The position numbers and the translations under genes were made by a program. From Hoylesella buccalis ATCC 35310 (GTDB taxonomy: Bacteria; Bacteroidota; Bacteroidia; Bacteroidales; Bacteroidaceae), in contig NZ_CP102287.1 in assembly GCF_025151385.1 (NCBI RefSeq), positions 868,001 through 932,000 of the forward strand: a DNA stretch of 64,000 bases, given 5' to 3'. Positions 8,501 through 16,143 of the stretch are shown one piece after another; position 1 is the first letter of the stretch; each line of letters opens with the position of its first letter. The notes beneath the pieces were generated by a model that was given only the letters and a program-made list of their open reading frames with translations, ran no database searches and was not told the DNA's origin.

Positions 8501-8795
8501 CGCCACAATTCAAGGCTGTTTGCCCGCCAAACGACAACAGGATACCGTCAGGTTTTTCCTTTTGGATGACACGCTCCACGAAATAGGGCTGAACCGGTAG
8601 GAAATAAATCTTGTCGGCCACCCCTTCTGAGGTCTGAACCGTTGCAATATTCGGGTTAATCAACACGGTGGAAACGCCTTCTTGACGAAGTGCTTTCAAT
8701 GCTTGTGAACCGGAATAATCAAATTCACCAGCTTCACCAATCTTCAATGCGCCAGAACCCAGTAGCAGAACTTTCTTTATATTTTCGTCTTTCAT
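5565..8795 (-). CDS. carB: Carbamoyl-phosphate synthase large subunit
   Basis: A 1076-residue CarB, the normal length. It makes carbamoyl phosphate from bicarbonate, ammonia delivered by CarA and two ATP, feeding arginine and pyrimidine synthesis. The two homologous ATP-grasp halves are visible: LLLGSGALKIGEAGEFDYSG at residues 10-29 begins the first, and IIVLGSGAYRIGSSVEFDW near 570 the second. The C-terminal MGS-like allosteric domain includes HTVLLSTGGAKQKAEM and ends the protein. It is the last gene of purF-carA-carB, 9 bp after carA. Confidence 0.97.
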   Translation of the reverse strand: MKDENIKKVLLLGSGALKIGEAGEFDYSGSQALKALRQEGVSTVLINPNIATVQTSEGVADKIYFLPVQPYFVERVIQKEKPDGILLSFGGQTALNCGVELYKSGILEKYHVRVLGTPIQAIIDTEDRELFVEKLREIDVKTIKSEACENIEQARKAAKSLGYPVIIRAAYALGGLGSGFCDNEEELNKLAEKSFSFSPQVLVEKSLKGWKEIEYEVVRDRYDNCVTVCNMENFDPLGIHTGESIVIAPSQTLSNSEYHKLRELSIRIIRHIGIIGECNVQYAFDPESEDYRVIEVNARLSRSSALASKATGYPLAFVAAKLGMGYGLFDLKNSVTKTTSAFFEPALDYVVCKIPRWDLSKFRGVDKELGSSMKSVGEVMAIGRNFEEAIQKGLRMIGQGMHGFVENKELEIENIDEALREPTDKRVFIISKAMHKGYTIDQIHELTKIDKWFLQKLKHIIDIDEALKRCTSINVLDKELLRTAKVYGFTDFQIARAVGLEAEMANMHQAMLVVRNLRKAYGILPVVKQIDTLAAEYPAQTNYLYMTYAGVAHDVAFEKDKQSIIVLGSGAYRIGSSVEFDWCGVQALNTIRREGYRSVMINYNPETVSTDYDMCDRLYFDELTFERVMDIVELEMPHGVIVSTGGQIPNNLAMKLDEQHVPILGTAAKDIDHAEDRAKFSSLLSQHGINQPEWSALTSMDDINEFVDRVGFPVLVRPSYVLSGAAMNVCSNKEELERFLKLAANVSEDHPVVVSKFIENAKEIEMDAVAMKGEIMAYAISEHIEFAGVHSGDATIQFPPQKLYVETVRRIKRVSRQIVSALHINGPFNIQFMARDNDILVIECNLRASRSFPFVSKVLKLNLIDLATKIMLGVPVEKPRKNLFDLDYVGIKASQFSFNRLQKADPVLGVDMSSTGEVGCLGDDTNQALLKSMLSVGHRIPKHTVLLSTGGAKQKAEMLDAAKMLKQHGYELYATAGTSQYLHENGIDNTMVYWPSDETKEPQALTLLHEHKIDMVVNIPKDLTPRELTNGYKIRRAAIDLNVPLITNSRLASAFISAFCTLKMDDIDIKAWDEFK

Positions 8796-8804
8796 AGTTT
8801 TCTC

Positions 8805-9881
8805 TTACTTTAATGTGTCAATGAATTTATCGAATATGAACGAGGTGTCAACCGGTCCCGAACATGCTTCAGGATGAAACTGAGATGAGAACCAAGGATT
8901 GGTTTTATGGCGGATGCCTTCATTGCTCCCGTCATTCATGTTCACAAACAGTTCTTCCCAATCGGTTTCCAACGTCTTTGCGTCAACGGCATATCCATGA
9001 TTCTGACTCGTCACATAGCATTTGTTGGTACCAACTTGTCGCACTGGCTGGTTATGTGAGCGATGACCGTACTTCAGTTTATAGATGGTGGCACCGCCTG
9101 CCTTTGCCAATAATTGATTACCCATGCAAATACCGCAAATCGGTTTTCGTGACTCACTGATTTGCTTGCGGATGATATTCACCGACTCTTCACACATGTC
9201 GGGGTCACCAGGCCCATTAGCCAAGAACAAACCATCGAACTCCATGTCTGTATAATCATAGTTCCAAGGAACGCGAATCACTTCGACGCCACGATTTAAT
9301 AGACTTCGAATGATGTTTGCCTTGACGCCACAATCAACCAGCACGACCTTCTTGCCTGCACCTTCATTGTATCGAATGATCTCCTTGCAGCTCACCCGGT
9401 CAACGAAATTCACGCCGGCATAATCAGCTTCGGGAATGAGTTCGGGATTTTCATCAAACAAAATCTTTCCCATCATGACACCATTCTCGCGCAACACCTT
9501 GGTCAATTCACGCGTGTCTATGCCGGTGACACCTGCCACTTTCTCGCGTTTCAGCCATTCAGAAAGGCTTTCAACCGCATTCCAATGGCTGTAGTAATCG
9601 CTGTAATCGGATACAATCAGAGCGGAAGCATGTATTCGCTCGCTTTCCATAAAAGAAGGAATGCCATTTTCCTCCATGGTAAATGGTGGCACTCCGTAGT
9701 TGCCCACTAAGGGAAAAGTAAGTGTCAACAATTGGCCTTCGTACGATGGATCGGTCAAACTCTCTGGATAGCCCATCATGGCTGTATTGAAAACCACTTC
9801 TCCAGCCACAGGTGCATCGTACCCAAAAGATTTTCCGTGGAAACGAGTTCCATCGGATAATACAAGCGTCACATTCTTCAT
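8805..9881 (-). CDS. carA: Carbamoyl-phosphate synthase small subunit
   Basis: A 358-residue glutamine amidotransferase subunit that hydrolyses glutamine and channels ammonia to CarB. The N-terminal CPSase_sm_chain domain is recognised by LVLSDGTRFHGKSFG and FNTAMMGYPESLTDPSY. The class I GATase domain has GICMGNQ with nucleophile Cys252, and FHPEA with His336 and Glu338. All catalytic residues are present. It sits 16 bp after purF and 9 bp before carB in one operon, so the two subunits are co-expressed. Confidence 0.97.
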   Translation of the reverse strand: MKNVTLVLSDGTRFHGKSFGYDAPVAGEVVFNTAMMGYPESLTDPSYEGQLLTLTFPLVGNYGVPPFTMEENGIPSFMESERIHASALIVSDYSDYYSHWNAVESLSEWLKREKVAGVTGIDTRELTKVLRENGVMMGKILFDENPELIPEADYAGVNFVDRVSCKEIIRYNEGAGKKVVLVDCGVKANIIRSLLNRGVEVIRVPWNYDYTDMEFDGLFLANGPGDPDMCEESVNIIRKQISESRKPICGICMGNQLLAKAGGATIYKLKYGHRSHNQPVRQVGTNKCYVTSQNHGYAVDAKTLETDWEELFVNMNDGSNEGIRHKTNPWFSSQFHPEACSGPVDTSFIFDKFIDTLK

Positions 9882-9897
9882 TATATCAATTGTTTAA

Positions 9898-11784
9898 TCA
9901 TGATTGTTTATATTCTTTCTCATAGTAATCTATGAAAGCCTGATTACAGAGCTTCATGCCATTGGGTGTTGGGTACAAACCTGTGAAGTACCAGTCTCCG
10001 CGATGGTTTGGAATGGCTTGATGCAGACCGTCAATGGACTGGAACACCAACTCTATCGGGGTGGTGACATCTTTTGGACGGAGCATTTCAACGATTTTCT
10101 CATTAATCTCTTCCACCGTAAATGGCTCATAAATGTCGCGAACACAATTGCGCATCTCTTCCACAGGTTTCTTCAGTTCGTCCAAACATGCGGCGTAAAC
10201 GTCACCAATCGTATCTTCTTTACCCTGATCCTTCAGCAACTTGATGGCTGCGCGGAAGACACAAAACTCCTGCAAACTCGACATATCTATTCCATAATAG
10301 TCGGGATAACGTATCTGCGGTGCGCTGGAAACGATGATGATTTTCTTAGGATGAAGACGATCGAGGATGTGCAGGATGCTCTCCTTCAATGTCGTTCCAC
10401 GAACGATACTGTCATCAATAATCACCAGGTTGTCTTGATAAGCCACCAAGCTCTCGTAAGTAATGTCATACACATGCGAAGCCAAATCGTTGCGCGAATT
10501 GCCTTCGGTGATGAAGGTGCGCAGTTTAATGTCTTTCCACGCTACCTTCTCCGAACGAACCGATTCAGATAAAATATCCTCCAACTCTGCTGTCGTTGGC
10601 ACATGTCCCAAGGATTGTATCGTCTGGATTTTCTTCTGATGAACATGCTGCTTGAAGCCTTGCAACAAACCATAGAACGCCACTTCCGCCGTATTAGGAA
10701 TGAACGAGAAGACCGTGTGCGCCGTATCGTTATCGATAGCCTTTAACACGGCCGGCGTCAAGAGTTCACCCAGCTTCTTGCGTTCTTTGTAAATGTCACG
10801 GTCAGAACCTCGACTGAAATAGATTCGTTCGAACGAACATGGTGAATTACCGCGTTTTTCTAATATCTGTTCGATGCTACACTCGCCGTTACGTTTAACC
10901 AGTAGCGCCTGTCCAGGTTGCAACTCGCAGATGTCATCACACTCCAAATCGAAGGTTGTCTGCAAGACGGGACGCTCACTGGCCAGCACCACCACCTCGT
11001 CATTCTTATAATAAAAGGCTGGTCTGATGCCCCACGGATCGCGCATGGAGAACATTTCACCCGACCCAGTGATGCCACATACAACGTATCCGCCATCAAA
11101 ATCTTGCATGGTCGTCTTCAAAACATTGCTCATCTGCACATGGTCTTCAATGTAACGGGTAATATCCATATTCTCCAATCCCAACGATTTGGCGTTCACA
11201 TAATTGCGCTCTACCTCACGATCCAATCGATGACCCATAAACTCGAGCATCAGGTAGCTGTCACTGTTGATGCGAGGACACTGTCCCTGTTGTATCAATT
11301 TTTGGAAGATTTCCTCCACATTTGTCATGTTGAAGTTGCCGCACAGACAAAGATTCTTGGCTCTCCAATTGTTTCGTCGCATGAAAGGATGAACATACGA
11401 CAGTCCTTTCTTCCCCGTTGTGGAGTAACGCAAGTGCCCCATGTACAACTCTCCGGCAAAAGGCAGTTTCTTTCTCACATACTCGATGTCTGTCATGTTC
11501 TCGGGTGATTCCCCCATAAACACACTCCTTACGTTACCAAATATCTCCGTGATGGCGTTCTTACCTTCAGCCCGCTCCCTGAACATGTGTTCGGTGCCTG
11601 GCTCTGAACCAAGTTTAACGCATGCCATACCAGCACCCTCCTGCCCACGGTTATGCTGCTTTTCCATCATCAGGTACAACTTGTTGAGCGCATATTGCCA
11701 GGTACCATATTTGTCTTGGTAATATTTTAAAGGTTTCAACAGGCGAATCATCGCCACTCCACATTCATGCTTTAACGGTTCCAT
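9898..11784 (-). CDS. purF: Amidophosphoribosyltransferase, long Bacteroidetes form
   Basis: A 628-residue protein, longer than the usual 470-510-residue PurF. It catalyses the first step of purine synthesis, PRPP plus glutamine to 5-phosphoribosylamine. The class II GATase domain starts at Cys8 (HECGVAM), implying removal of a 7-residue propeptide; HNRGQEGAGMA and YMGHLRYSTTG are its conserved loops. The PRPP-binding motif VIIDDSIVRGTT is at 454-465. A roughly 160-residue C-terminal extension follows. It is first in the operon with carA and carB, linking purine and pyrimidine/arginine entry steps. A regulatory or divergent role for the long form cannot be excluded. Confidence 0.85.
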   Translation of the reverse strand: MEPLKHECGVAMIRLLKPLKYYQDKYGTWQYALNKLYLMMEKQHNRGQEGAGMACVKLGSEPGTEHMFRERAEGKNAITEIFGNVRSVFMGESPENMTDIEYVRKKLPFAGELYMGHLRYSTTGKKGLSYVHPFMRRNNWRAKNLCLCGNFNMTNVEEIFQKLIQQGQCPRINSDSYLMLEFMGHRLDREVERNYVNAKSLGLENMDITRYIEDHVQMSNVLKTTMQDFDGGYVVCGITGSGEMFSMRDPWGIRPAFYYKNDEVVVLASERPVLQTTFDLECDDICELQPGQALLVKRNGECSIEQILEKRGNSPCSFERIYFSRGSDRDIYKERKKLGELLTPAVLKAIDNDTAHTVFSFIPNTAEVAFYGLLQGFKQHVHQKKIQTIQSLGHVPTTAELEDILSESVRSEKVAWKDIKLRTFITEGNSRNDLASHVYDITYESLVAYQDNLVIIDDSIVRGTTLKESILHILDRLHPKKIIIVSSAPQIRYPDYYGIDMSSLQEFCVFRAAIKLLKDQGKEDTIGDVYAACLDELKKPVEEMRNCVRDIYEPFTVEEINEKIVEMLRPKDVTTPIELVFQSIDGLHQAIPNHRGDWYFTGLYPTPNGMKLCNQAFIDYYEKEYKQS

Positions 11785-11833
11785 ATCATTATCCTCTTAT
11801 CTGCTAATTGTTGTGTCAAGCTGGCTCACAAAA

Positions 11834-11886
11834 TAAAAAAAATGAAGAATATCACAACATCATATCATGGTATTCTTCATTTTTAT
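11834..11886 (-). terminator. Intrinsic terminator after the export lipoprotein gene
   Basis: On the minus strand AAAAATGAAGAATA and TATTCTTCATTTTTT form a long stem around a roughly 20-nt loop, ending in a T tract. It separates the polysaccharide export gene from purF. The A/T symmetry means it could also work on the plus strand. Confidence 0.8.
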
Positions 11887-11912
11887 TCTGAAAAGCCATT
11901 ATCCGTCTTCTC

Positions 11913-12713
11913 TTAATTTCTCAAAATGTTTACTAACAAAGAAGAAATCGACGTCACGATACCAATGAACGAAAACCACAAAGTGGTTGACGGACCGATA
12001 CCGGCGTTCTTTGACTTCACGCTGTTAGGCTGTACATATATAATATCGTTTTGTTGCAGATAATAATAGGGCGAGTTAATCAAGTTTGCATCATTCATGT
12101 TGAGCCGAACCATCTTTTTCTGTCCTGTCTCATCTTCACGAATCAGCATGATGTTATCTCGTTTGCCATACACCGTCAAGTCACCAGCCTGAGCCAACGC
12201 CTCCACGATGCTCATCTTTTCGGTAGTTACCGGAAACACTCCCGGGCTGTTTACTTCCCCGGTGACCGTTACACGATAGCTTGACATTCGCACCGTGACG
12301 ATTGGATTCTCTGTAGCGGCCATGTAAGGCAGCAGCTTTCCTCGAATCATGTCCTGACACTGCGATTTGGTCATACCCTGAACGTGTATGTGTCCGATGA
12401 CGGGGAAATTGATATTTCCATCATTGTCAACAAGATATCCTTGAAGATTACCAGCACCGTTCGACAACTGGCCTGATGCTCCCACCGTGTTCCCTACGGA
12501 CAGGTTGAAAGGAGCCGCTGCTGCGGGATCTGTTGTACTCACCGTAATGGTCAGCATGTCTTTTGGCATAATCTTGGCATCATAAAGACCTTTTGATCCA
12601 GCCAAACTAATCTCATCGATATTCTGAAAATACGGTACATCTTTACCACTAGAACAACTTCCCAGCAGCACAACCATCGTCAATACGACAATTGGTAAAA
12701 AGAATTTCTTCAT
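11913..12713 (-). CDS. Wza/BexD-type polysaccharide export lipoprotein
   Basis: A 266-residue protein starting at the ATG at 12713. The longer frame to 12773 is rejected because the promoter lies inside it. The signal peptide ends in the lipobox LLGSC. The Poly_export domain (KIMPKDMLTITVSTTDP) is followed by SLBB-type ladders (ITGEVNSPGVFPV-like, YRVTVTGEVNSPG) and a C-terminal hydrophobic helix, TTLWFSFIGIVTSISSLLVN. The family forms the outer-membrane/periplasmic exit channel for capsule or exopolysaccharide. Usually a Wzc-type tyrosine autokinase is adjacent; none is found here. Nearby glycosyltransferases and a flippase support a role in glycan export. Confidence 0.85.
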   Translation of the reverse strand: MKKFFLPIVVLTMVVLLGSCSSGKDVPYFQNIDEISLAGSKGLYDAKIMPKDMLTITVSTTDPAAAAPFNLSVGNTVGASGQLSNGAGNLQGYLVDNDGNINFPVIGHIHVQGMTKSQCQDMIRGKLLPYMAATENPIVTVRMSSYRVTVTGEVNSPGVFPVTTEKMSIVEALAQAGDLTVYGKRDNIMLIREDETGQKKMVRLNMNDANLINSPYYYLQQNDIIYVQPNSVKSKNAGIGPSTTLWFSFIGIVTSISSLLVNILRN

Positions 12714-12742
12714 AAGATTGTATCTTTGCTTGTAAACAACCG

Positions 12743-12774
12743 CAAAAATAATCTTATTTTTTGATACTGACAAA
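12743..12774 (-). promoter_or_regulatory. Promoter of the export lipoprotein gene
   Basis: On the minus strand TTTG (12774-12771), 20 bases and TATTTTTG (12750-12743) match the consensus. Transcription would start near 12736, giving a leader of about 22 nt and excluding the upstream ATG at 12773. Confidence 0.75.
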
Positions 12775-12897
12775 TTATTCTATCATTAATTGTTGAAAAC
12801 ATTTTAAGAGGGAAAAATGCACACGCAGGTTGTGTGGCCAGACGATTGTTCAACTCGTTTTTTATGAAACATAATGTCAATTATCAAAAAAATATAG

Positions 12898-12905
12898 TAA
12901 TTTTG
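12898..12905 (+). promoter_or_regulatory. -7 element of the porin gene
   Basis: TAATTTTG followed by CAC fits the Bacteroidetes -7 box. The -33 region is not a good match. The predicted leader is about 33 nt. Confidence 0.45.
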
Positions 12906-12944
12906 CACATTAATTAACAAAATCATGATATTAACATCTAAATT

Positions 12945-14117
12945 ATGAAAAAAGAAACTCTCTTGGCATTGGCAGCCGCAATGGCCATTTCTGCTCATGC
13001 ACAAGTAAAATTACCTACATGGCTTAACAACGTGAAACTTTCCGGTTATGGAATGACACAGTATAAATATAGTTCACAAAAGAATGCCGAATCAAACACT
13101 TTCAACATCCGTATGGTTCGACTGTCACTTGACGGTAGAATCGCGAACGATTTTTATTGGAAGACCCAAATACAGTTCAACGGCAATACCACCAATCTTG
13201 GAAGCAGTCCACGCATCGTCGACGCCTTCGCAGAATGGCAAAAGACCGACTATTTAAGAATCAAGATGGGACAGTTCAAGCGACCCTTTAGCTTTGAAAA
13301 TCCTATGCACCCCATGGAGCAAGGCTTCATGAGCTATGCGCAAACCATACTCAAGCTGACAGGCTTTAACGACCGTGCGGGTGGTCATGCATCCAACGGC
13401 CGCGACATCGGTCTGCAGTTGCAGGGTGATTTCTTGAGCAACAGCCAAGGACGCAAACTGTTGCACTACCAAGTAGGCGTATTCAACGGACAGGGAATCA
13501 ACGTGAAGGATGTGGATCAAAAGAAAGACATCATTGGCGGTTTGTGGGTAATGCCAGTCAAAGGCATGAGAATTGGTGCTTTCGGTTGGACGGGTACTTA
13601 CGCCCGGAAGGGCACATGGAACGTGCTTGACGAACAGCACAACCCCATCACAACCACCGACGCCAGTGGCAAGACCGTAAACCAAACGCAATCGGGTGTT
13701 CGCTCTTTGAGGCAAAACCGGTATGCCTTCTCTGCCGAATATCTTGTCAACGACTGGACGTTCCGCTCTGAATACATTCATTCTACAGGTTTGAGTTTTA
13801 CACAAACCTACCAAAATCCATCCAATGCCACCAATGCTAACATTAATTATAAGGCAGGTGACAAGGCCGATGGTGCCTATGCACTGGTGATGGCTCCAAT
13901 CATCAAATCTAAATTGCGGGTAAAAGCGCGCTATGACATGTACCGCCCAACAGGAGAATGGAACCAGTCGAAGACGCAATATGAAATTGGATGCAACTAT
14001 TCGTTCACCAAAAACATGTTGATTAGTGCCGAATACGCCTACACCAACGACCGCTCTTTGGCTGACGGAAACCATAATTACTCGGTCATAGACGTACAAG
14101 TGGACTACAGATTCTAA
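12945..14117 (+). CDS. OprP/OprO-like outer-membrane porin
   Basis: A 390-residue protein with signal peptide MKKETLLALAAAMAISAHA (cleavage before Gln20). The mature chain alternates short beta strands, including NVKLSGYGMTQYKY, IRMVRLSLDGRI, FYWKTQIQFNG and YLRIKMGQFKRPFSFENP, characteristic of phosphate-selective porin O/P family barrels. It ends in VIDVQVDYRF, the expected C-terminal aromatic needed for BAM insertion. Phosphate specificity cannot be claimed from sequence; in Bacteroidetes such porins are general or anion-selective. It is a single gene with its own -7 box; a 22-bp repeat block lies 58 bp after its stop. Confidence 0.85.
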   Translation: MKKETLLALAAAMAISAHAQVKLPTWLNNVKLSGYGMTQYKYSSQKNAESNTFNIRMVRLSLDGRIANDFYWKTQIQFNGNTTNLGSSPRIVDAFAEWQKTDYLRIKMGQFKRPFSFENPMHPMEQGFMSYAQTILKLTGFNDRAGGHASNGRDIGLQLQGDFLSNSQGRKLLHYQVGVFNGQGINVKDVDQKKDIIGGLWVMPVKGMRIGAFGWTGTYARKGTWNVLDEQHNPITTTDASGKTVNQTQSGVRSLRQNRYAFSAEYLVNDWTFRSEYIHSTGLSFTQTYQNPSNATNANINYKAGDKADGAYALVMAPIIKSKLRVKARYDMYRPTGEWNQSKTQYEIGCNYSFTKNMLISAEYAYTNDRSLADGNHNYSVIDVQVDYRF

Positions 14118-14174
14118 ACACACAGGTAATCAATCTGTATATCAAGGAGTTACAAACACATAGAGATTGGCAGT

Positions 14175-14240
14175 CAAACCCATTGAGTTTGGCTGCCAAT
14201 TTCTTTGACTTTGGACCCCAAAGTCATGTGAATTGCAATG
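14175..14240. repeat. 22-bp periodic repeat block, 3 units
   Basis: Units start at 14175 (CAAACCCATTGAGTTTGG), 14197 (CAATTTCTTTGACTTTGG) and 14219 (CAAAGTCATGTGAATTGC), exactly 22 bp apart. TGACTTTGG, ACC, CCAAAGTCA is a perfect 9-bp hairpin inside the block. It lies between the convergent porin and flippase genes, 58 bp past the porin stop. The rest of 14118-14373 shows no gene. Confidence 0.8.
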
Positions 14241-14373
14241 GATGTATAGCCACTACCATTTGACAACACAAATTTATTACTCAAAAGGTAGCATTTTCAA
14301 GCGGCTGAACATGATGAAACACGGTTCTATCATCGTGTGGAATTCATGCTTCGGAACTCACAATAGCTCATGT

Positions 14374-15867
14374 TCACACAGAGAACCATCCAGCCAGTTT
14401 GGCCTTCAACTTTTCCCAAAGATTGGTTTTTCTACGCAGAATTTGCAGAGATATGATAAGACTGACCGTGGTAAGAAGGCCGCCTACCATCCAATATACC
14501 CATGGATTGTCCACCCTGGTCAGGAAAAAAGCAAGTAGTCCGATGGGTATTTGGATGAGCGAATATCGAACAACCGATGAAGAAACCTGATATTGGTAGG
14601 TATGATGCATGAAAAAGAACAGCAAACAAAAATCGAAAATAGCCGTTAAGGTAATGGCGACGCCAGTTCCAAAGAGCCCGAATAGCCTGTAACCATATAT
14701 CACAGCTGCTACCAACACCACATTGTACAGCCCCTCCATGAGCAAATAGAGCCTGGAGTTACCTTTTGCCAACGGGATGTAGGCAATGGGCAACTTGATG
14801 GCCCTCATGTACATAGCCAACAAGGTAACCTGAACCATGGTTTGTATCGACATAAATTCGCTGCTGTACAGCAACGGCAGAAGAATGGGCGTGCACACAA
14901 TGAAGGCTACCAACATAGGGGCCACCAGCAGCAAAGATACCTCAATCTGGTTGTTGACAACCTTGCTCAGAGCGGCGCCATTGGCCTTGATGGCAGACAA
15001 TCGAGGAAAATAATCTGACTCCATGGAAGAGAAAACAATGCCGGCATAGGTCATCGTCATCATGTAGCCGGCATTATACAGGCCCACTGTACCCATCGAT
15101 CCCGCTATGTTGAGATAACGGCGAATCAAGAGGTCAGCGCCACTTCCAATCACGCCAGTCAGCACGAAGGCGATACCCAAGCGTATCATTCCCAAACCCT
15201 CTGACATCAAAGCCGTGTTGAACGAGATGCGAAAGGGATAGAGATGGTTGCTATAATGAAGCGTGAGGAGCATCTGGATGAGCGCCATGACGATGAGCGA
15301 AGGGATGATGGCCGTTTCTCCCCATATATAATACATGGGGATGGAGGTGATTAATGCGCCCACCACATGATAAACAGAGATTTTTGCCAGGGCACTCAGC
15401 TTTCTCACTGCTTTCAGTATAGCCAGTTCCACCCGGGTGATGGCAGCCATTCCGATGATGACGGACAACAGAGCAAAATGCAGTGAATGGTCGCCCCAGT
15501 CAAAAATCCATCGATCTAACACAGGACTTAGGGCGACGCATGCGAACATACCCAGCAAAGAAGTGAAGACGCCCCAAGCCCGAACCACGGTGATTTGGTG
15601 CTGAATGGCAGCCTGATCACCGGTTTCGTAACAGGCAGACAACTCTCTGACCGCACTCATGCCCAAGCCAAAATTGGTAGAATCGGACACCAATTTGATG
15701 GTGGAGTTGAATAAGGACATGAGTCCCATACCGTCCGGCCCCAGGATTAGTGCGATAAGTTTGTTGCGGATGATGCTGATCAAGACTATGAAGCCTTCCA
15801 CACCACCAAACAAACTAGTATACTTTAAAATATGCGTATAGCTGTTGTTACGTCGTTCCACAGTCAT
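14374..15867 (-). CDS. Wzx-like O-antigen/polysaccharide flippase
   Basis: About 497 residues from the ATG at 15867; a start at 15894 would add nine residues and cannot be excluded. It is polytopic with roughly 12-14 hydrophobic helices. NNSYTHILKYTSLFGGVEG followed by RNKLIALILGPDGMGLMSLFNS is typical of the MATE-like O-antigen translocase branch (MVF/MOP superfamily). The family moves undecaprenyl-linked oligosaccharide repeats across the inner membrane. It is divergent from the two glycosyltransferase genes that start at 16144, separated by the 66-bp promoter repeats, which makes this a small glycan-building locus. The glycan is unknown. Confidence 0.85.
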   Translation of the reverse strand: MTVERRNNSYTHILKYTSLFGGVEGFIVLISIIRNKLIALILGPDGMGLMSLFNSTIKLVSDSTNFGLGMSAVRELSACYETGDQAAIQHQITVVRAWGVFTSLLGMFACVALSPVLDRWIFDWGDHSLHFALLSVIIGMAAITRVELAILKAVRKLSALAKISVYHVVGALITSIPMYYIWGETAIIPSLIVMALIQMLLTLHYSNHLYPFRISFNTALMSEGLGMIRLGIAFVLTGVIGSGADLLIRRYLNIAGSMGTVGLYNAGYMMTMTYAGIVFSSMESDYFPRLSAIKANGAALSKVVNNQIEVSLLLVAPMLVAFIVCTPILLPLLYSSEFMSIQTMVQVTLLAMYMRAIKLPIAYIPLAKGNSRLYLLMEGLYNVVLVAAVIYGYRLFGLFGTGVAITLTAIFDFCLLFFFMHHTYQYQVSSSVVRYSLIQIPIGLLAFFLTRVDNPWVYWMVGGLLTTVSLIISLQILRRKTNLWEKLKAKLAGWFSV

Positions 15868-15969
15868 CAGTGTTAAAACGACGTCTAGGAACATTTATTA
15901 CTTTCATTGACAAATATTTTAACATAAAAGAATTATCGCAGCAAATGCGGAAGGAATGAAGAAAACCAT

Positions 15970-16109
15970 TATCTTTGCATAAGATAGGCAGCACCTCAAC
16001 AAAACAAACAAGTTTGCTTTGTATTTAGTTTGCACTATCTTTGCATAAAATAGGCTGCACCTCAATATAGAAAGTAAACTTTCTCTATGTTCGGCTCGCA
16101 CTATTTTTG
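15970..16109 (+). repeat. 66-bp promoter repeat, second locus, 3 copies of the -7 element
   Basis: TATCTTTGCATAA at 15970, TATCTTTGCATAA at 16036 and TATTTTTGC at 16102 are exactly 66 bp apart. Between them GGC-GC-CCTC and TTCGGCTCGCACTAT align with the array at 1041-1312 read on its minus strand. These copies are more diverged and more AT-rich. The array points toward the GT2 gene at 16144. Confidence 0.85.
16013..16043 (+). promoter_or_regulatory. Promoter inside the 66-bp repeat, toward the GT2 gene
   Basis: TTTG (16013-16016), 19 bases and TATCTTTG (16036-16043) are a full consensus match. A further copy one unit downstream (TTTC 16080-16083, 18 bases, TATTTTTG 16102-16109) would start transcription near 16116, so the glycosyltransferase cannot start at the upstream ATG 16087 from that promoter. 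Confidence 0.65.
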
Positions 16110-16143
16110 CAAAAACAGACTTCGCCTTAGCAAAGTAAGTAAA

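Noticed and set aside
12719..12726. TATCTTTG on the plus strand near the export lipoprotein start
   Set aside because: It points toward the porin, but a -7 box at 12898 is much closer to that gene and the site overlaps the leader of the opposite gene.
13254..14123. 289-residue frame antisense to the porin gene
   Set aside because: It mirrors the third-codon-position bias of the real gene, has no signal or domain, and the plus strand encodes a complete porin with signal peptide.
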